DNA of 7,452 nt from Bulleidia sp. (GCA_016293365.1 JAEDEK010000094.1:1-7452); one strand, 5' to 3'. Counted from the stretch's first letter, positions 1 to 5,897 are shown. Notes: generated by a model not told the origin, from the letters alone. Program-made: numbers and translations.

Positions 1-13
1 ATTCTCTCTTAAC

Positions 14-93
14 GTAGCTTTTTTCTCAAAGCTTAGGCTACTCACCTAGGGTTGTTACACAACCCCACAGGCTTGCCTGTGGGTATCAGTGAG
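14..93 (+). ncRNA. Structured RNA-like element, possible tnpB omega RNA / IS200-IS605 right end
   Basis: What I see: hairpin AGCTTT (16-21) / AAAGCT (28-33); hairpin GGGTTGT (49-55) - TAC - ACAACCC (59-65); immediately after it a near-perfect inverted repeat CCCACAGGC (64-72) - TT - GCCTGTGGG (75-83); and CTCAC (41-45) complementary to GTGAG (89-93), which would enclose both GC-rich hairpins in one multibranch fold. None is followed by a T-run, so they are not ordinary terminators. A terminal hairpin followed by a GTGAGGT-type string resembles, from memory, the 3' end of the ISDra2 TnpB omega RNA and the subterminal hairpins of IS200/IS605 right ends. The only reading frame open from the left edge stops at the TAG at 47-49, which could be the tail of a tnpB overlapping the RNA, as is usual in these elements, but 15 codons cannot prove it. 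The assignment is inference; the structure itself is directly visible. The opposite strand could equally be the transcribed one. Confidence 0.35.
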
Positions 94-119
94 GTATTTC
101 TTACCCCCACAATCATATG

Positions 120-141
120 AAAAAATGCACATTGTACATTT
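120..141 (-). terminator. Rho-independent terminator of the small membrane-protein gene
   Basis: Read on the minus strand, an 8-bp stem (AAATGTAC / GTGCATTT, one G-U pair) with a three-base loop is followed by a run of six T. It lies 14 bases after the stop codon of the 155-655 gene. The stem is AT-rich, so it may be only moderately efficient. A short T-rich stretch on the other side (138-143) could let it act in both directions. Confidence 0.55.
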
Positions 142-154
142 TCTCAATATTGCA

Positions 155-655
155 TTATTCTATTACAGTCATATGTTTTTTTCCAGCACAGACATGACGA
201 CTTTCGCGTTCCTTTTCTTTTGCCAGAACCGTATATGGCAGAAAGATGAACAGAATAACAAGCATTGTTTCAACAAATCCAAGAGGCAGCTGATTCACCA
301 CCATCGTTGTTACTGTGAAAAACACAAGAAGAGACTGATACATCAGAGAATCCATTCTGCTGTAGGCAAATGTACTCCACGTATAGGCGTGCATCAGATT
401 GACACAGGATACTGTAAATAAGGATGAACGACAGACTGCCATCCCTGATTTTTCGATCAGAACAAGTTCGACAAGAGCTGTCAGAAACATGTATTCCCAG
501 TTTGCCATCATTTTCGAAAGCCCGAATTCATGCAGAAGAACCACCACAAGCAGAATGGCACACATCACCGCCAGGACATCATGACCATACAGAACAAACC
601 CAAAACTGTAGAAGACAAGACCATTTGCGAAATATCTCAATACTTTTCTTTCCAT
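155..655 (-). CDS. Small polytopic membrane protein of unknown function (166 aa)
   Basis: I do not recognise a family. The 166-residue product is strongly hydrophobic, with likely membrane segments around residues 8-23, 27-44, 53-67, 104-121 and 125-145. A less hydrophobic stretch (74-95) may be amphipathic or a further segment. A basic/charged tail (146-166, KEKERESRH...KK) probably faces the cytoplasm. There is no cleavable signal peptide or catalytic motif that I can name. The ATG at 655 is chosen because AGAGGT sits seven bases upstream. The gene is transcribed away from the WYL regulator, and a terminator follows its TAA stop. It overlaps shorter open frames on the other strand that lack ribosome binding sites and membrane or domain patterns, so this strand is preferred. 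The divergent placement next to a WYL regulator leaves open that the regulator controls it; that is inference. Confidence 0.75.
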   Translation of the reverse strand: MERKVLRYFANGLVFYSFGFVLYGHDVLAVMCAILLVVVLLHEFGLSKMMANWEYMFLTALVELVLIEKSGMAVCRSSLFTVSCVNLMHAYTWSTFAYSRMDSLMYQSLLVFFTVTTMVVNQLPLGFVETMLVILFIFLPYTVLAKEKERESRHVCAGKKHMTVIE

Positions 656-708
656 TTCCGATACCTCTTTTCTGTTGGTTATATCCTACCTGTTTTTTCT
701 TTTTTTAC

Positions 709-728
709 TGTACATGATATTGTACAAT
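709..728. promoter_or_regulatory. Paired TGTACA palindrome in the divergent promoter region
   Basis: TGTACA occurs twice (709-714 and 721-726) with a six-base gap, so the centres are 12 bp apart. The second copy sits inside a perfect 10-bp palindrome, ATTGTACAAT (719-728). That palindrome contains TACAAT on both strands, which could be a -10 hexamer in either direction. The site lies 21 bases before the WYL regulator start and about 53 bases before the start of the divergent membrane-protein gene. This is the expected place for an autoregulatory operator, but no -35 hexamer on either strand is convincing. Confidence 0.4.
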
Positions 729-749
729 GAATAAAAAAGTGAGAAAAAC

Positions 750-1739
750 ATGTCAAATGGAAAAACAGTCATGATACCTCTTCTGATCGAAAAGTATCTC
801 CGTCAATACAGCGATCCTGCCCATCCTCTATCCATCATGGACATGCAGAAACTGCTCGAAGAAACAGGAAGAAAGGCGGAGCGCCGTACGATCTATGCCT
901 CTTTGGAGGCATTAAAAGAGAATGGTGAAACCATTCATATGGTAAAAAAAGACAGAAAAACCGGTTATTATATGGAAAGAGTCTTCAGGCAGGAAGAGAT
1001 CTTTCTGCTATGCAGTGATCTTTCTGATTCAACCGCATTGTCGGAAACAACAATTACCACCATGCAGGAAAAACTGAAAAGCCTGCTTTCAGTTCATGAA
1101 CAGAAACAGGTTCCTTCCCTTCCACCTTTTGTAGCAGCACATCAGTCCATTGATCTGCTGCCTTCCATTCATCTGCTGATGGATGCTATTGCTTCCACCC
1201 GTCCGATTACATTCCGTTACTTTGATCTGGACTGTTACAGACAGAGGGTGTACCGTAAAAATACCTACCGCATGGTACCGTATGCCATTGCTTCCCAGAA
1301 CGGGAAATATTACTGTATTCTGTATTCCTTTACCCACAGGGATTTCGGTAACTACCGCATTGATAAAATGGATGATATTGTCGTCGAAGAAAAGACCGTC
1401 CCATCTGTCCCGTTCAATCTGGCAGATCACATGCGTACCTCCTTTCAGATGTACCATGGGCATTCTCAGACGGTGACATGCAGATTTGATCTTTCCTTTG
1501 CCGGCTATGTATATGACCACTTTGCCACAAAGGATATCATCATCTCCCATGTGGATGATACAGGCTTTACCGCATCTTTGCGTACAGCAGTAACCCCTAC
1601 CCTGATCAGCTGGATCATGCAGTTCCATGACCGCATTGAAGTACTGGAGCCTGTCCAGCTGAAACAGCAGCTTTTCACACATGGAAAACAGATCTATGAT
1701 CAATACAGAAAGGAATTCAACGATGAATCAGAAAATTGA
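750..1739 (+). CDS. WYL-domain transcriptional regulator (wHTH-WYL-WCX)
   Basis: A cytoplasmic DNA-binding regulator of the YafY/WYL superfamily; 329 residues is normal length. An N-terminal winged helix-turn-helix spans about residues 5-75 (a RRTIYASLEALKENG-like recognition region at 45-59, then a wing ending in GYYM). The WYL ligand-sensing domain is about 138-215: YRMVPYAI (173-180), GKYYCILYS (185-193) and NYRIDKM (201-207). The last matches the family's conserved arginine string, but the eponymous W-Y-L triplet reads Y-Y-C. The C-terminal part (about 240-308) fits the WCX extension. The start ATG has only a weak GTGAG-like Shine-Dalgarno. The stop TGA lies inside the next gene, sir2, with a 17-base overlap, so the two are co-transcribed and probably translationally coupled. 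WYL domains are known to bind nucleic-acid or nucleotide-like ligands; the ligand here is unknown. It may control its own operon and the divergent membrane-protein gene through the TGTACA site. Confidence 0.85.
   Translation: MSNGKTVMIPLLIEKYLRQYSDPAHPLSIMDMQKLLEETGRKAERRTIYASLEALKENGETIHMVKKDRKTGYYMERVFRQEEIFLLCSDLSDSTALSETTITTMQEKLKSLLSVHEQKQVPSLPPFVAAHQSIDLLPSIHLLMDAIASTRPITFRYFDLDCYRQRVYRKNTYRMVPYAIASQNGKYYCILYSFTHRDFGNYRIDKMDDIVVEEKTVPSVPFNLADHMRTSFQMYHGHSQTVTCRFDLSFAGYVYDHFATKDIIISHVDDTGFTASLRTAVTPTLISWIMQFHDRIEVLEPVQLKQQLFTHGKQIYDQYRKEFNDESEN
1708..1714 (+). promoter_or_regulatory. Shine-Dalgarno that fixes the sir2 start
   Basis: GAAAGGA lies eight bases before the ATG at 1723, inside the end of the WYL gene. 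The alternative in-frame ATG at 1681 has no ribosome binding site and would add 14 residues not seen in sirtuins. The start at 1723 is therefore preferred. Confidence 0.7.
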
Positions 1740-2448
1740 GGAACTGCAGCACATCATTGATGATGCCACACACATTGTCTTTTTTACCGGAGCAGGCGTT
1801 TCCACGGAAAGCGGTATCCCGGATTTCCGTTCTCAGGATGGCCTTTATCACCAGAAGTATGACCTTCCACCGGAAGAAATCATTTCACATCACTATTTTG
1901 TAAATCATCCCGAAGGTTTCTTCCGCTTCTATAAGGACAGAATGATCTATCCGGATGCCATGCCGAACCATGTCCATACATTTATTGCGGAATGTGAGAA
2001 AAAACATAAATCACTTGGTGTTGTTACCCAGAATATCGATGGTCTGCACCAGAAGGCAGGCTCTGAGAAAGTGTACGAACTGCATGGATCTGTACTCCGC
2101 AACTACTGTGAAGACTGTTATGCCTACTATCCTCTGGAAACGATCCTCAGCAGTGACGGTGTTCCAAGATGTGTGAAGTGTGGTGGCATCATCAAACCGG
2201 ATGTTGTTCTGTATGAAGAAGGATTATCGGATGCCGTTTTAAATGGAGCTGTTGCAGCAATCCAGAGTGCGGATGTACTGATTGTTCTGGGCACTTCTCT
2301 TGTTGTATACCCTGCAGCAGGTCTGTTACGTTTTTTCGGTGGAAAACATCTTGTATTAATCAACCGTGATGCCACACCATATGACAGTATTGCGGACCTT
2401 GTGATCAATGATACATTTGCCAACGTTTTCCCGTATTTACATGTCTGA
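1723..2448 (+). CDS. sir2: SIR2-family NAD-dependent protein deacylase (sirtuin)
   Basis: Removes acyl groups from protein lysines, consuming NAD+ and releasing nicotinamide and O-acyl-ADP-ribose. The product is cytoplasmic. The 241 residues match a bare catalytic core. The NAD-binding signature GAGVSTESGIPDFRS is at 23-37, the catalytic TQNIDGLH at 102-109 and the general-base histidine in ELHGS at residue 121. The structural zinc site has four cysteines as two CxxC pairs (129/132 and 150/153). KPDVVLYEEGL (158-168) and GTSLVVYPAAG near residue 200 complete the Rossmann fold. The overall pattern resembles the Thermotoga maritima Sir2 type (GSSLVVYPAA) rather than the macrodomain-linked SirTM type. 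I do not see the Tyr-x-x-Arg arrangement of desuccinylases clearly enough to assign acyl preference. The gene overlaps the upstream WYL regulator by 17 bases and is followed at once by a terminator, so it is the last gene of a two-gene operon. Often annotated cobB or npdA; no substrate can be read from the context. Confidence 0.93.
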   Translation: MNQKIEELQHIIDDATHIVFFTGAGVSTESGIPDFRSQDGLYHQKYDLPPEEIISHHYFVNHPEGFFRFYKDRMIYPDAMPNHVHTFIAECEKKHKSLGVVTQNIDGLHQKAGSEKVYELHGSVLRNYCEDCYAYYPLETILSSDGVPRCVKCGGIIKPDVVLYEEGLSDAVLNGAVAAIQSADVLIVLGTSLVVYPAAGLLRFFGGKHLVLINRDATPYDSIADLVINDTFANVFPYLHV

Positions 2449-2472
2449 ACTGTCGGAAACGGCAGTTTTTTT
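2448..2472 (+). terminator. Rho-independent terminator of the WYL-sir2 operon
   Basis: Stem AACTGTC (2448-2454) / GGCAGTT (2461-2467), seven pairs with one G-U, loop GGAAAC, then an uninterrupted T-run to 2472. It begins at the last base of the sir2 stop codon. Confidence 0.85.
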
Positions 2473-2503
2473 ATGTCAAGCACGCACAGATGACAGATTT
2501 TTC

Positions 2504-2532
2504 TTTACAACAGCAGTTAAAACAAGTATGTT
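2504..2532 (+). promoter_or_regulatory. Sigma-A-type promoter of the permease gene
   Basis: TTTACA (2504-2509) and TATGTT (2527-2532) are separated by exactly 17 bp, downstream of the sir2 terminator. The predicted transcript would start around 2539, leaving a leader of only about 20 bases. That leaves no room for a purine or other riboswitch. Confidence 0.6.
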
Positions 2533-2547
2533 ATTACGCGAATAACA
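2529..2547. repeat. Inverted repeat between the -10 and the Shine-Dalgarno of the permease gene
   Basis: Perfect 7-bp arms TGTTATT (2529-2535) and AATAACA (2541-2547) flank ACGCG. The site overlaps the -10 hexamer and abuts AAGGGGG. As DNA it fits an operator that would block RNA polymerase. As RNA it would be truncated by the predicted start site, so the operator reading is more natural. It does not match the PurR box I know from Bacillus. Confidence 0.45.
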
Positions 2548-2553
2548 AGGGGG
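2547..2553 (+). promoter_or_regulatory. Shine-Dalgarno that fixes the permease start
   Basis: AAGGGGG ends eight bases before the ATG at 2562 and only two bases before the ATG at 2556. An open frame continues up to an ATG at 2490, but that start would lie upstream of the promoter. The start at 2562 is therefore chosen. Confidence 0.7.
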
Positions 2554-2561
2554 TAATGAAA

Positions 2562-3941
2562 ATGAAACTTGTTTATGACGTTTCTGATAAGCCAGCTTTC
2601 AGTAAACGTATTGTATTTGCTTTCCAGCAGGTACTTGCCATTATGGCTGCTACAATCGCTGTTCCACTGATTGTCGGTAATGGTATGTCCACAGCTGCAG
2701 CTCTGTTTGGTGCAGGTGTCGGAACTCTGGTATATGCATTCTTCACAAAGGGTAAGAGCCCTGTATTCCTTGGTTCATCCTTTGCGTTCATCGGTTCCAT
2801 GTGTGCTGCATTTGCCGGTGCGGTATCTGCTCAGGCAGGATTTGCAGGACTGATTCTTGGGGCCATCTTTGCAGGACTTGTCTATGTGATCCTCTCCTTC
2901 ATCATCCGCTTTGTTGGTGTTGAATGGATCAACCGCATCATGCCACCGGTTGTCATCGGTCCAACTGTTGCAATCATCGGTCTTTCCCTTGCTGGAAATG
3001 CCATCGGCGATCTGCAGATCAGTTCCGTGACAGGTGAAGCAACCCAATGGGCAGTTCTGTGCGGTCTTACAGCTCTGATCACAACCATGCTGACAAGCAC
3101 ATACGGAAATAGAACACTCCGTCTGATTCCATTCATCATCGGTATTCTTGCCGGATATGCTGTCGCGACAGTATTAACACTGATCGGCACATCCATTGGT
3201 GATCCTTCCATGCAGATCATCAACTTCTCCGGCATTACTGCACTGTTTGCGGATGGTATCAGCCTGAACACATTTGTTTCCCTTCCTGACTTCTCCTTCC
3301 TGCATGCTCTGGAAGGCATCAAGTCCATCGACGCTTCCTATGTCGGAACAGTCGCTGTCGCATACATTCCTGTTGCATTTGTTGTCTTTGCTGAACACAT
3401 TGCCGACCATAAGAACATCTCTTCCATCATCAACCGTGATCTTCTGGAAGATCCGGGTTTAGCCAATACATTACTTGGTGATGGTGTCGGTTCCATCGTC
3501 GGTGCATTCTTCGGTGGATGCCCGAATACAACATATGGTGAGTCCGTTGCCTGCGTTGCGATTACAAGAAATGCTTCCGTCGCAACAATCAAACTTGCTG
3601 CCATTGAATGCATTCTGATTTCCTTCGTATCTCCATTTGTTGCCTTCATCTCCTCCATCCCATCCTGTGTCATGGGTGGTGTATGTATGGCACTGTATGG
3701 ATTCATTGCAGTATCCGGTCTGAAGATGATTCAGCGTCTGGATCTGGATGTCAACAGAAATCTGTATGTTGTATCCACAATCCTGATCTCCGGTATCGGT
3801 GGTCTGTCCCTGACATTCGGTAATATCACAATCACATCCGTCGCCTGTGCTCTGATTCTTGGTATCATTGTCAACCTTCTGCTCAGAAAGGACCCTCGTC
3901 CTGTACCTGAACTGGAAGAAGACAGATTACCGGAAGAATAA
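2562..3941 (+). CDS. uraA: Uracil/xanthine permease, NCS2 (nucleobase-cation symporter-2) family
   Basis: An integral membrane nucleobase:proton symporter that imports uracil (possibly xanthine) for salvage. At 459 residues it is of usual family length, with about 14 hydrophobic segments and small-residue-rich helices. The N-terminal region shows the NCS2 pattern (FQQVLAIMAATIAVPLIVG, about 24-42). The transmembrane-8 motif FAEHIADH has Glu278, and the NCS2 signature PNTTYGESVACVAITR has Glu327. These two glutamates are 49 residues apart, exactly as Glu241 and Glu290, the uracil-binding pair of E. coli UraA. The position of UraA His245 is Asp282 here, so substrate preference may differ. The C-terminus is a short acidic tail. 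The gene stands alone between two terminators with its own promoter. No pyr attenuator or purine riboswitch is visible, and a palindrome at the -10 is the only candidate control site. Uracil is the likeliest substrate; xanthine or uric acid cannot be excluded. Confidence 0.92.
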   Translation: MKLVYDVSDKPAFSKRIVFAFQQVLAIMAATIAVPLIVGNGMSTAAALFGAGVGTLVYAFFTKGKSPVFLGSSFAFIGSMCAAFAGAVSAQAGFAGLILGAIFAGLVYVILSFIIRFVGVEWINRIMPPVVIGPTVAIIGLSLAGNAIGDLQISSVTGEATQWAVLCGLTALITTMLTSTYGNRTLRLIPFIIGILAGYAVATVLTLIGTSIGDPSMQIINFSGITALFADGISLNTFVSLPDFSFLHALEGIKSIDASYVGTVAVAYIPVAFVVFAEHIADHKNISSIINRDLLEDPGLANTLLGDGVGSIVGAFFGGCPNTTYGESVACVAITRNASVATIKLAAIECILISFVSPFVAFISSIPSCVMGGVCMALYGFIAVSGLKMIQRLDLDVNRNLYVVSTILISGIGGLSLTFGNITITSVACALILGIIVNLLLRKDPRPVPELEEDRLPEE

Positions 3942-3953
3942 CAGTTCTTTGTG

Positions 3954-3980
3954 CCGTTATCCCAGCGATAACGGTTTTTT
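3954..3980 (+). terminator. Rho-independent terminator of the permease gene
   Basis: Perfect 8-bp stem CCGTTATC (3954-3961) / GATAACGG (3967-3974), loop CCAGC, then six T. It lies 12 bases after the stop codon and just ahead of the lysS promoter. Confidence 0.92.
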
Positions 3981-3983
3981 ATG

Positions 3984-4012
3984 TTGATTTAAAATGAAGA
4001 TAATTGTAGAAT
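3984..4012 (+). promoter_or_regulatory. Sigma-A-type promoter of lysS
   Basis: TTGATT (3984-3989) and TAGAAT (4007-4012) with a 17-bp spacer, four bases after the preceding terminator. Transcription would start near 4019, right at the 5' end of the T-box leader. Confidence 0.7.
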
Positions 4013-4018
4013 AAGCGC

Positions 4019-4223
4019 GTCAGCAATGAAAGAGAAAGAGTATCTGAAGCCATGAAAGCGATCTTTGGATGGTGTAAGCAAAGAGATGGACAGGATATTT
4101 GTAAGGCTCTGGAGCACACGACCGATCGTCCCGTTACAGACGCATAAATGAGGCGGCATAGCCGTGAATTAGGGTGGTACCACGAACAAGCTCTCGTCCC
4201 TATGGGTGAGAGCTTTTATATTT
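4019..4223 (+). promoter_or_regulatory. T-box leader of lysS, tRNA-Lys-responsive, with terminator/antiterminator
   Basis: The leader reads the charging state of tRNA-Lys and lets transcription into lysS proceed when uncharged tRNA accumulates. Stem I closes by AGAG (4031-4034) with CTCT (4107-4110). TATCTG (4041-4046) pairs with CAGGATA (4091-4097) with one bulged G. The distal GGATGGTGTAAGC motif is at 4067-4079. The specifier-loop strand ends in AAG (4103-4105), a lysine codon followed by a purine, as the class requires. A small stem III CGGC-ATA-GCCG is at 4154-4164. The T-box AGGGTGGTACCACG is at 4171-4184, and its TGGT bulge fits an acceptor end with discriminator A, as in Bacillus tRNA-Lys. 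CGTCCCT (4195-4201) pairs with it to form the antiterminator. It is also part of the competing terminator hairpin. The ACCACG variant in place of the usual ACCGCG still pairs fully with CGT. Confidence 0.93.
4188..4223 (+). terminator. T-box-controlled intrinsic terminator
   Basis: Stem AAGCTCTC (4188-4195) / GAGAGCTT (4208-4215), with an inner CCC-TAT-GGG extension and a tail TTTTATATTT. It shares CGTCCCT with the antiterminator, so the two folds exclude each other. Confidence 0.88.
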
Positions 4224-4228
4224 GGAGG
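4224..4228 (+). promoter_or_regulatory. Shine-Dalgarno that fixes the lysS start
   Basis: GGAGG lies eight bases before the ATG at 4237. The in-frame TTG at 4222 overlaps it and the ATG at 4231 is only two bases away. Neither can use it, so translation most likely begins at 4237. Confidence 0.8.
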
Positions 4229-4236
4229 AAATGAAT

Positions 4237-5886
4237 ATGGCAGAAGAAATGACAAAGGAAGAAAAAGCCAGAATCAAGGAAGAACGTCGTAAGGCATTTC
4301 TGGCAGCACATCCGGAGCTTGCCGCAAAGCAGGCTGAAGCAGAAAACAAGAAGGCAAAGGTAAAGCAGAAGGCAGAGCAGGTTATTTCAACAGTATCCGA
4401 AATTGCTGAAAACGATCAGATGCAGGCAAGAATCGATAAGATGAATGCATTACGTGAAATGGGTATTGATCCATTCGGACAGGCATTTGATCAGAAGGAT
4501 CATGCTGCTGATATCCGTGCAGCCTATGGTGAAAAGACACTGGAAGAACTGGAAAGTGAAGCACATGAAGTATCCATTGCCGGAAGAATCATGACAAAGC
4601 GCAGAATGGGTAAGCTTGGTTTTATCCACCTGCTTGACCGTTCCGGCAGAATTCAGATTGTTGTCAACCAGAGAATTGTCGGTGATGAAATCTACAATCT
4701 GTTCAAGGCAGCTGATCTTGGTGACATCATTGGTGTCAAGGGTACAGTCATGAAGACTGCTGCTGGTGAACTTTCTGTACTCGTACAGGAATACACTCAC
4801 CTGTGTAAGGCATTAAGACCACAGCCTGACAAGTTCCATGGTCTCAAGGACAAGGAAGAACGTTACAGAAGAAGATACCTGGATCTGATTCAGAATGACA
4901 GATCCCGTGAAATCGCAATTCTGCGTCCACGTATCATCCGTGCCATTCAGAGATGGATGGATGATCATGGCTACATCGAAGTGGAAACACCAATCCTGCA
5001 GCCGATCCTTGGCGGTGCAAATGCAAGACCGTTCGCAACACATCACAATGCACTGGATAAGGACTTCTATCTGCGTATCGCAACAGAACTTCCATTAAAA
5101 AGACTGATTGTCGGTGATCTGGAAAGAGTCTATGAAATCGGAAGAATCTTCCGTAATGAAGGTATGGACCTCAAGCACAATCCAGAATTCACAACAATGG
5201 AAGCATATTGTGCCTACTCTGATCTGGAAGGCATGATGGAAATGAATGAACAGCTGTTCGAATATGTTGCAATGGAAGTATTCGGAAAGACTGAATTTGA
5301 ATTCATGGGCAAGACCATCAACCTCAAGGGGCCTTACAAGAGATGGAACATGGTAGATGCAGTCAAGGAAGTGACTGGTGTTGACTTCTGGCAGCCGATG
5401 AGTGTAGAGGAAGCACTGAAACTTGCTGAAGAACACAACGTCGAAGTAGCACCACACCAGCATACAGTAGGACATATTATTTCTCTGTTCTTCGATCAGT
5501 TCTGCGAAGACAAGATTGAACAGCCTACATTTGTCTATGGTCATCCAATCGAAATCTCTCCTCTTGCCAAAAAGAATCCGAAGGATCCAAGATTTACAGA
5601 AAGATTCGAACTGGAAATCATGGGAATCGAAATGGACAACGCCTTTGGCGAGCTGAACGATCCAATTGATCAAAGACAGAGATTTGAAAAGCAGCTGGAA
5701 GCAAAGGCACAGGGTGACGATGAAGCCGCAGAAATGGATGATGACTATGTTGAAGCACTTGAATATGGTCTTCCTCCAACAGGTGGAATCGGTATGGGTA
5801 TTGACAGACTTGTCATGTTGATGACAGGCTGTGATTCCATCCGTGATGTACTTCTGTTCCCGACAATGAAGCCAAGAGAAGACTGA
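4237..5886 (+). CDS. lysS: Lysyl-tRNA synthetase, class II, with N-terminal charged extension
   Basis: Attaches lysine to tRNA-Lys using ATP; a cytoplasmic homodimer in the family. The 549 residues are about 50 more than usual bacterial LysS. Residues 1-57 form an Ala/Lys/Glu-rich, probably helical extension (MTKEEKARIKEERRKAF..., then KKAKVKQKAEQ). The recognisable start MNALREMGIDPFG is only at 69-81, whereas in Bacillus this string lies near residues 20-30. The anticodon-binding OB-fold follows (about 110-200, IAGRIMTKRRMGKLGFIHL). Then comes the class II core: motif 2 FRNEGMD...HNPEFTTMEAY with its arginine at 306, GHPIEISPLAKKNP, and motif 3 GGIGMGIDRLVML with its arginine at 524, ending IRDVLLFPTMK. 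All key motifs are intact, so the enzyme should be active. It is controlled by its own promoter and a lysine T-box, with a terminator after it. The extension recalls, in composition only, the basic tRNA-binding helix of eukaryotic LysRS. A downstream start for a shorter protein looks unlikely given the strong ribosome binding site. Confidence 0.97.
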   Translation: MAEEMTKEEKARIKEERRKAFLAAHPELAAKQAEAENKKAKVKQKAEQVISTVSEIAENDQMQARIDKMNALREMGIDPFGQAFDQKDHAADIRAAYGEKTLEELESEAHEVSIAGRIMTKRRMGKLGFIHLLDRSGRIQIVVNQRIVGDEIYNLFKAADLGDIIGVKGTVMKTAAGELSVLVQEYTHLCKALRPQPDKFHGLKDKEERYRRRYLDLIQNDRSREIAILRPRIIRAIQRWMDDHGYIEVETPILQPILGGANARPFATHHNALDKDFYLRIATELPLKRLIVGDLERVYEIGRIFRNEGMDLKHNPEFTTMEAYCAYSDLEGMMEMNEQLFEYVAMEVFGKTEFEFMGKTINLKGPYKRWNMVDAVKEVTGVDFWQPMSVEEALKLAEEHNVEVAPHQHTVGHIISLFFDQFCEDKIEQPTFVYGHPIEISPLAKKNPKDPRFTERFELEIMGIEMDNAFGELNDPIDQRQRFEKQLEAKAQGDDEAAEMDDDYVEALEYGLPPTGGIGMGIDRLVMLMTGCDSIRDVLLFPTMKPRED

Positions 5887-5897
5887 TCATTCATTAC

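Noticed and set aside
2..49. Frame open from the left edge to TAG, possible C-terminus of a transposase
   Set aside because: Only 15 codons, with no motif that identifies tnpB or any other protein. Mentioned only as compatible with the omega RNA idea.
64..83. Strong GC-rich hairpin read as a terminator
   Set aside because: No T-run follows on either strand, so it does not fit rho-independent termination.
1..110. CRISPR repeat or tracrRNA
   Set aside because: No repeat-spacer periodicity and no repeated unit; the hairpins are each present once.
89..421. Open frame on the plus strand opposite the small membrane protein
   Set aside because: No ribosome binding site, His/Cys-rich low-complexity product, and it runs through the minus-strand terminator and antisense to a better-supported gene.
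1089..1703. Long open frame antisense to the WYL gene
   Set aside because: Shadow of the WYL gene: no Shine-Dalgarno and no recognisable domain, while the plus strand encodes a clear WYL protein.
2490..2561. Longer N-terminus for the permease
   Set aside because: This stretch contains the promoter and lies upstream of the strong AAGGGGG ribosome binding site. The added residues are unlike NCS2 proteins.
5095..5673. 192-codon open frame antisense to lysS
   Set aside because: The plus strand is unmistakably LysS with intact motifs; the antisense product has no family pattern.
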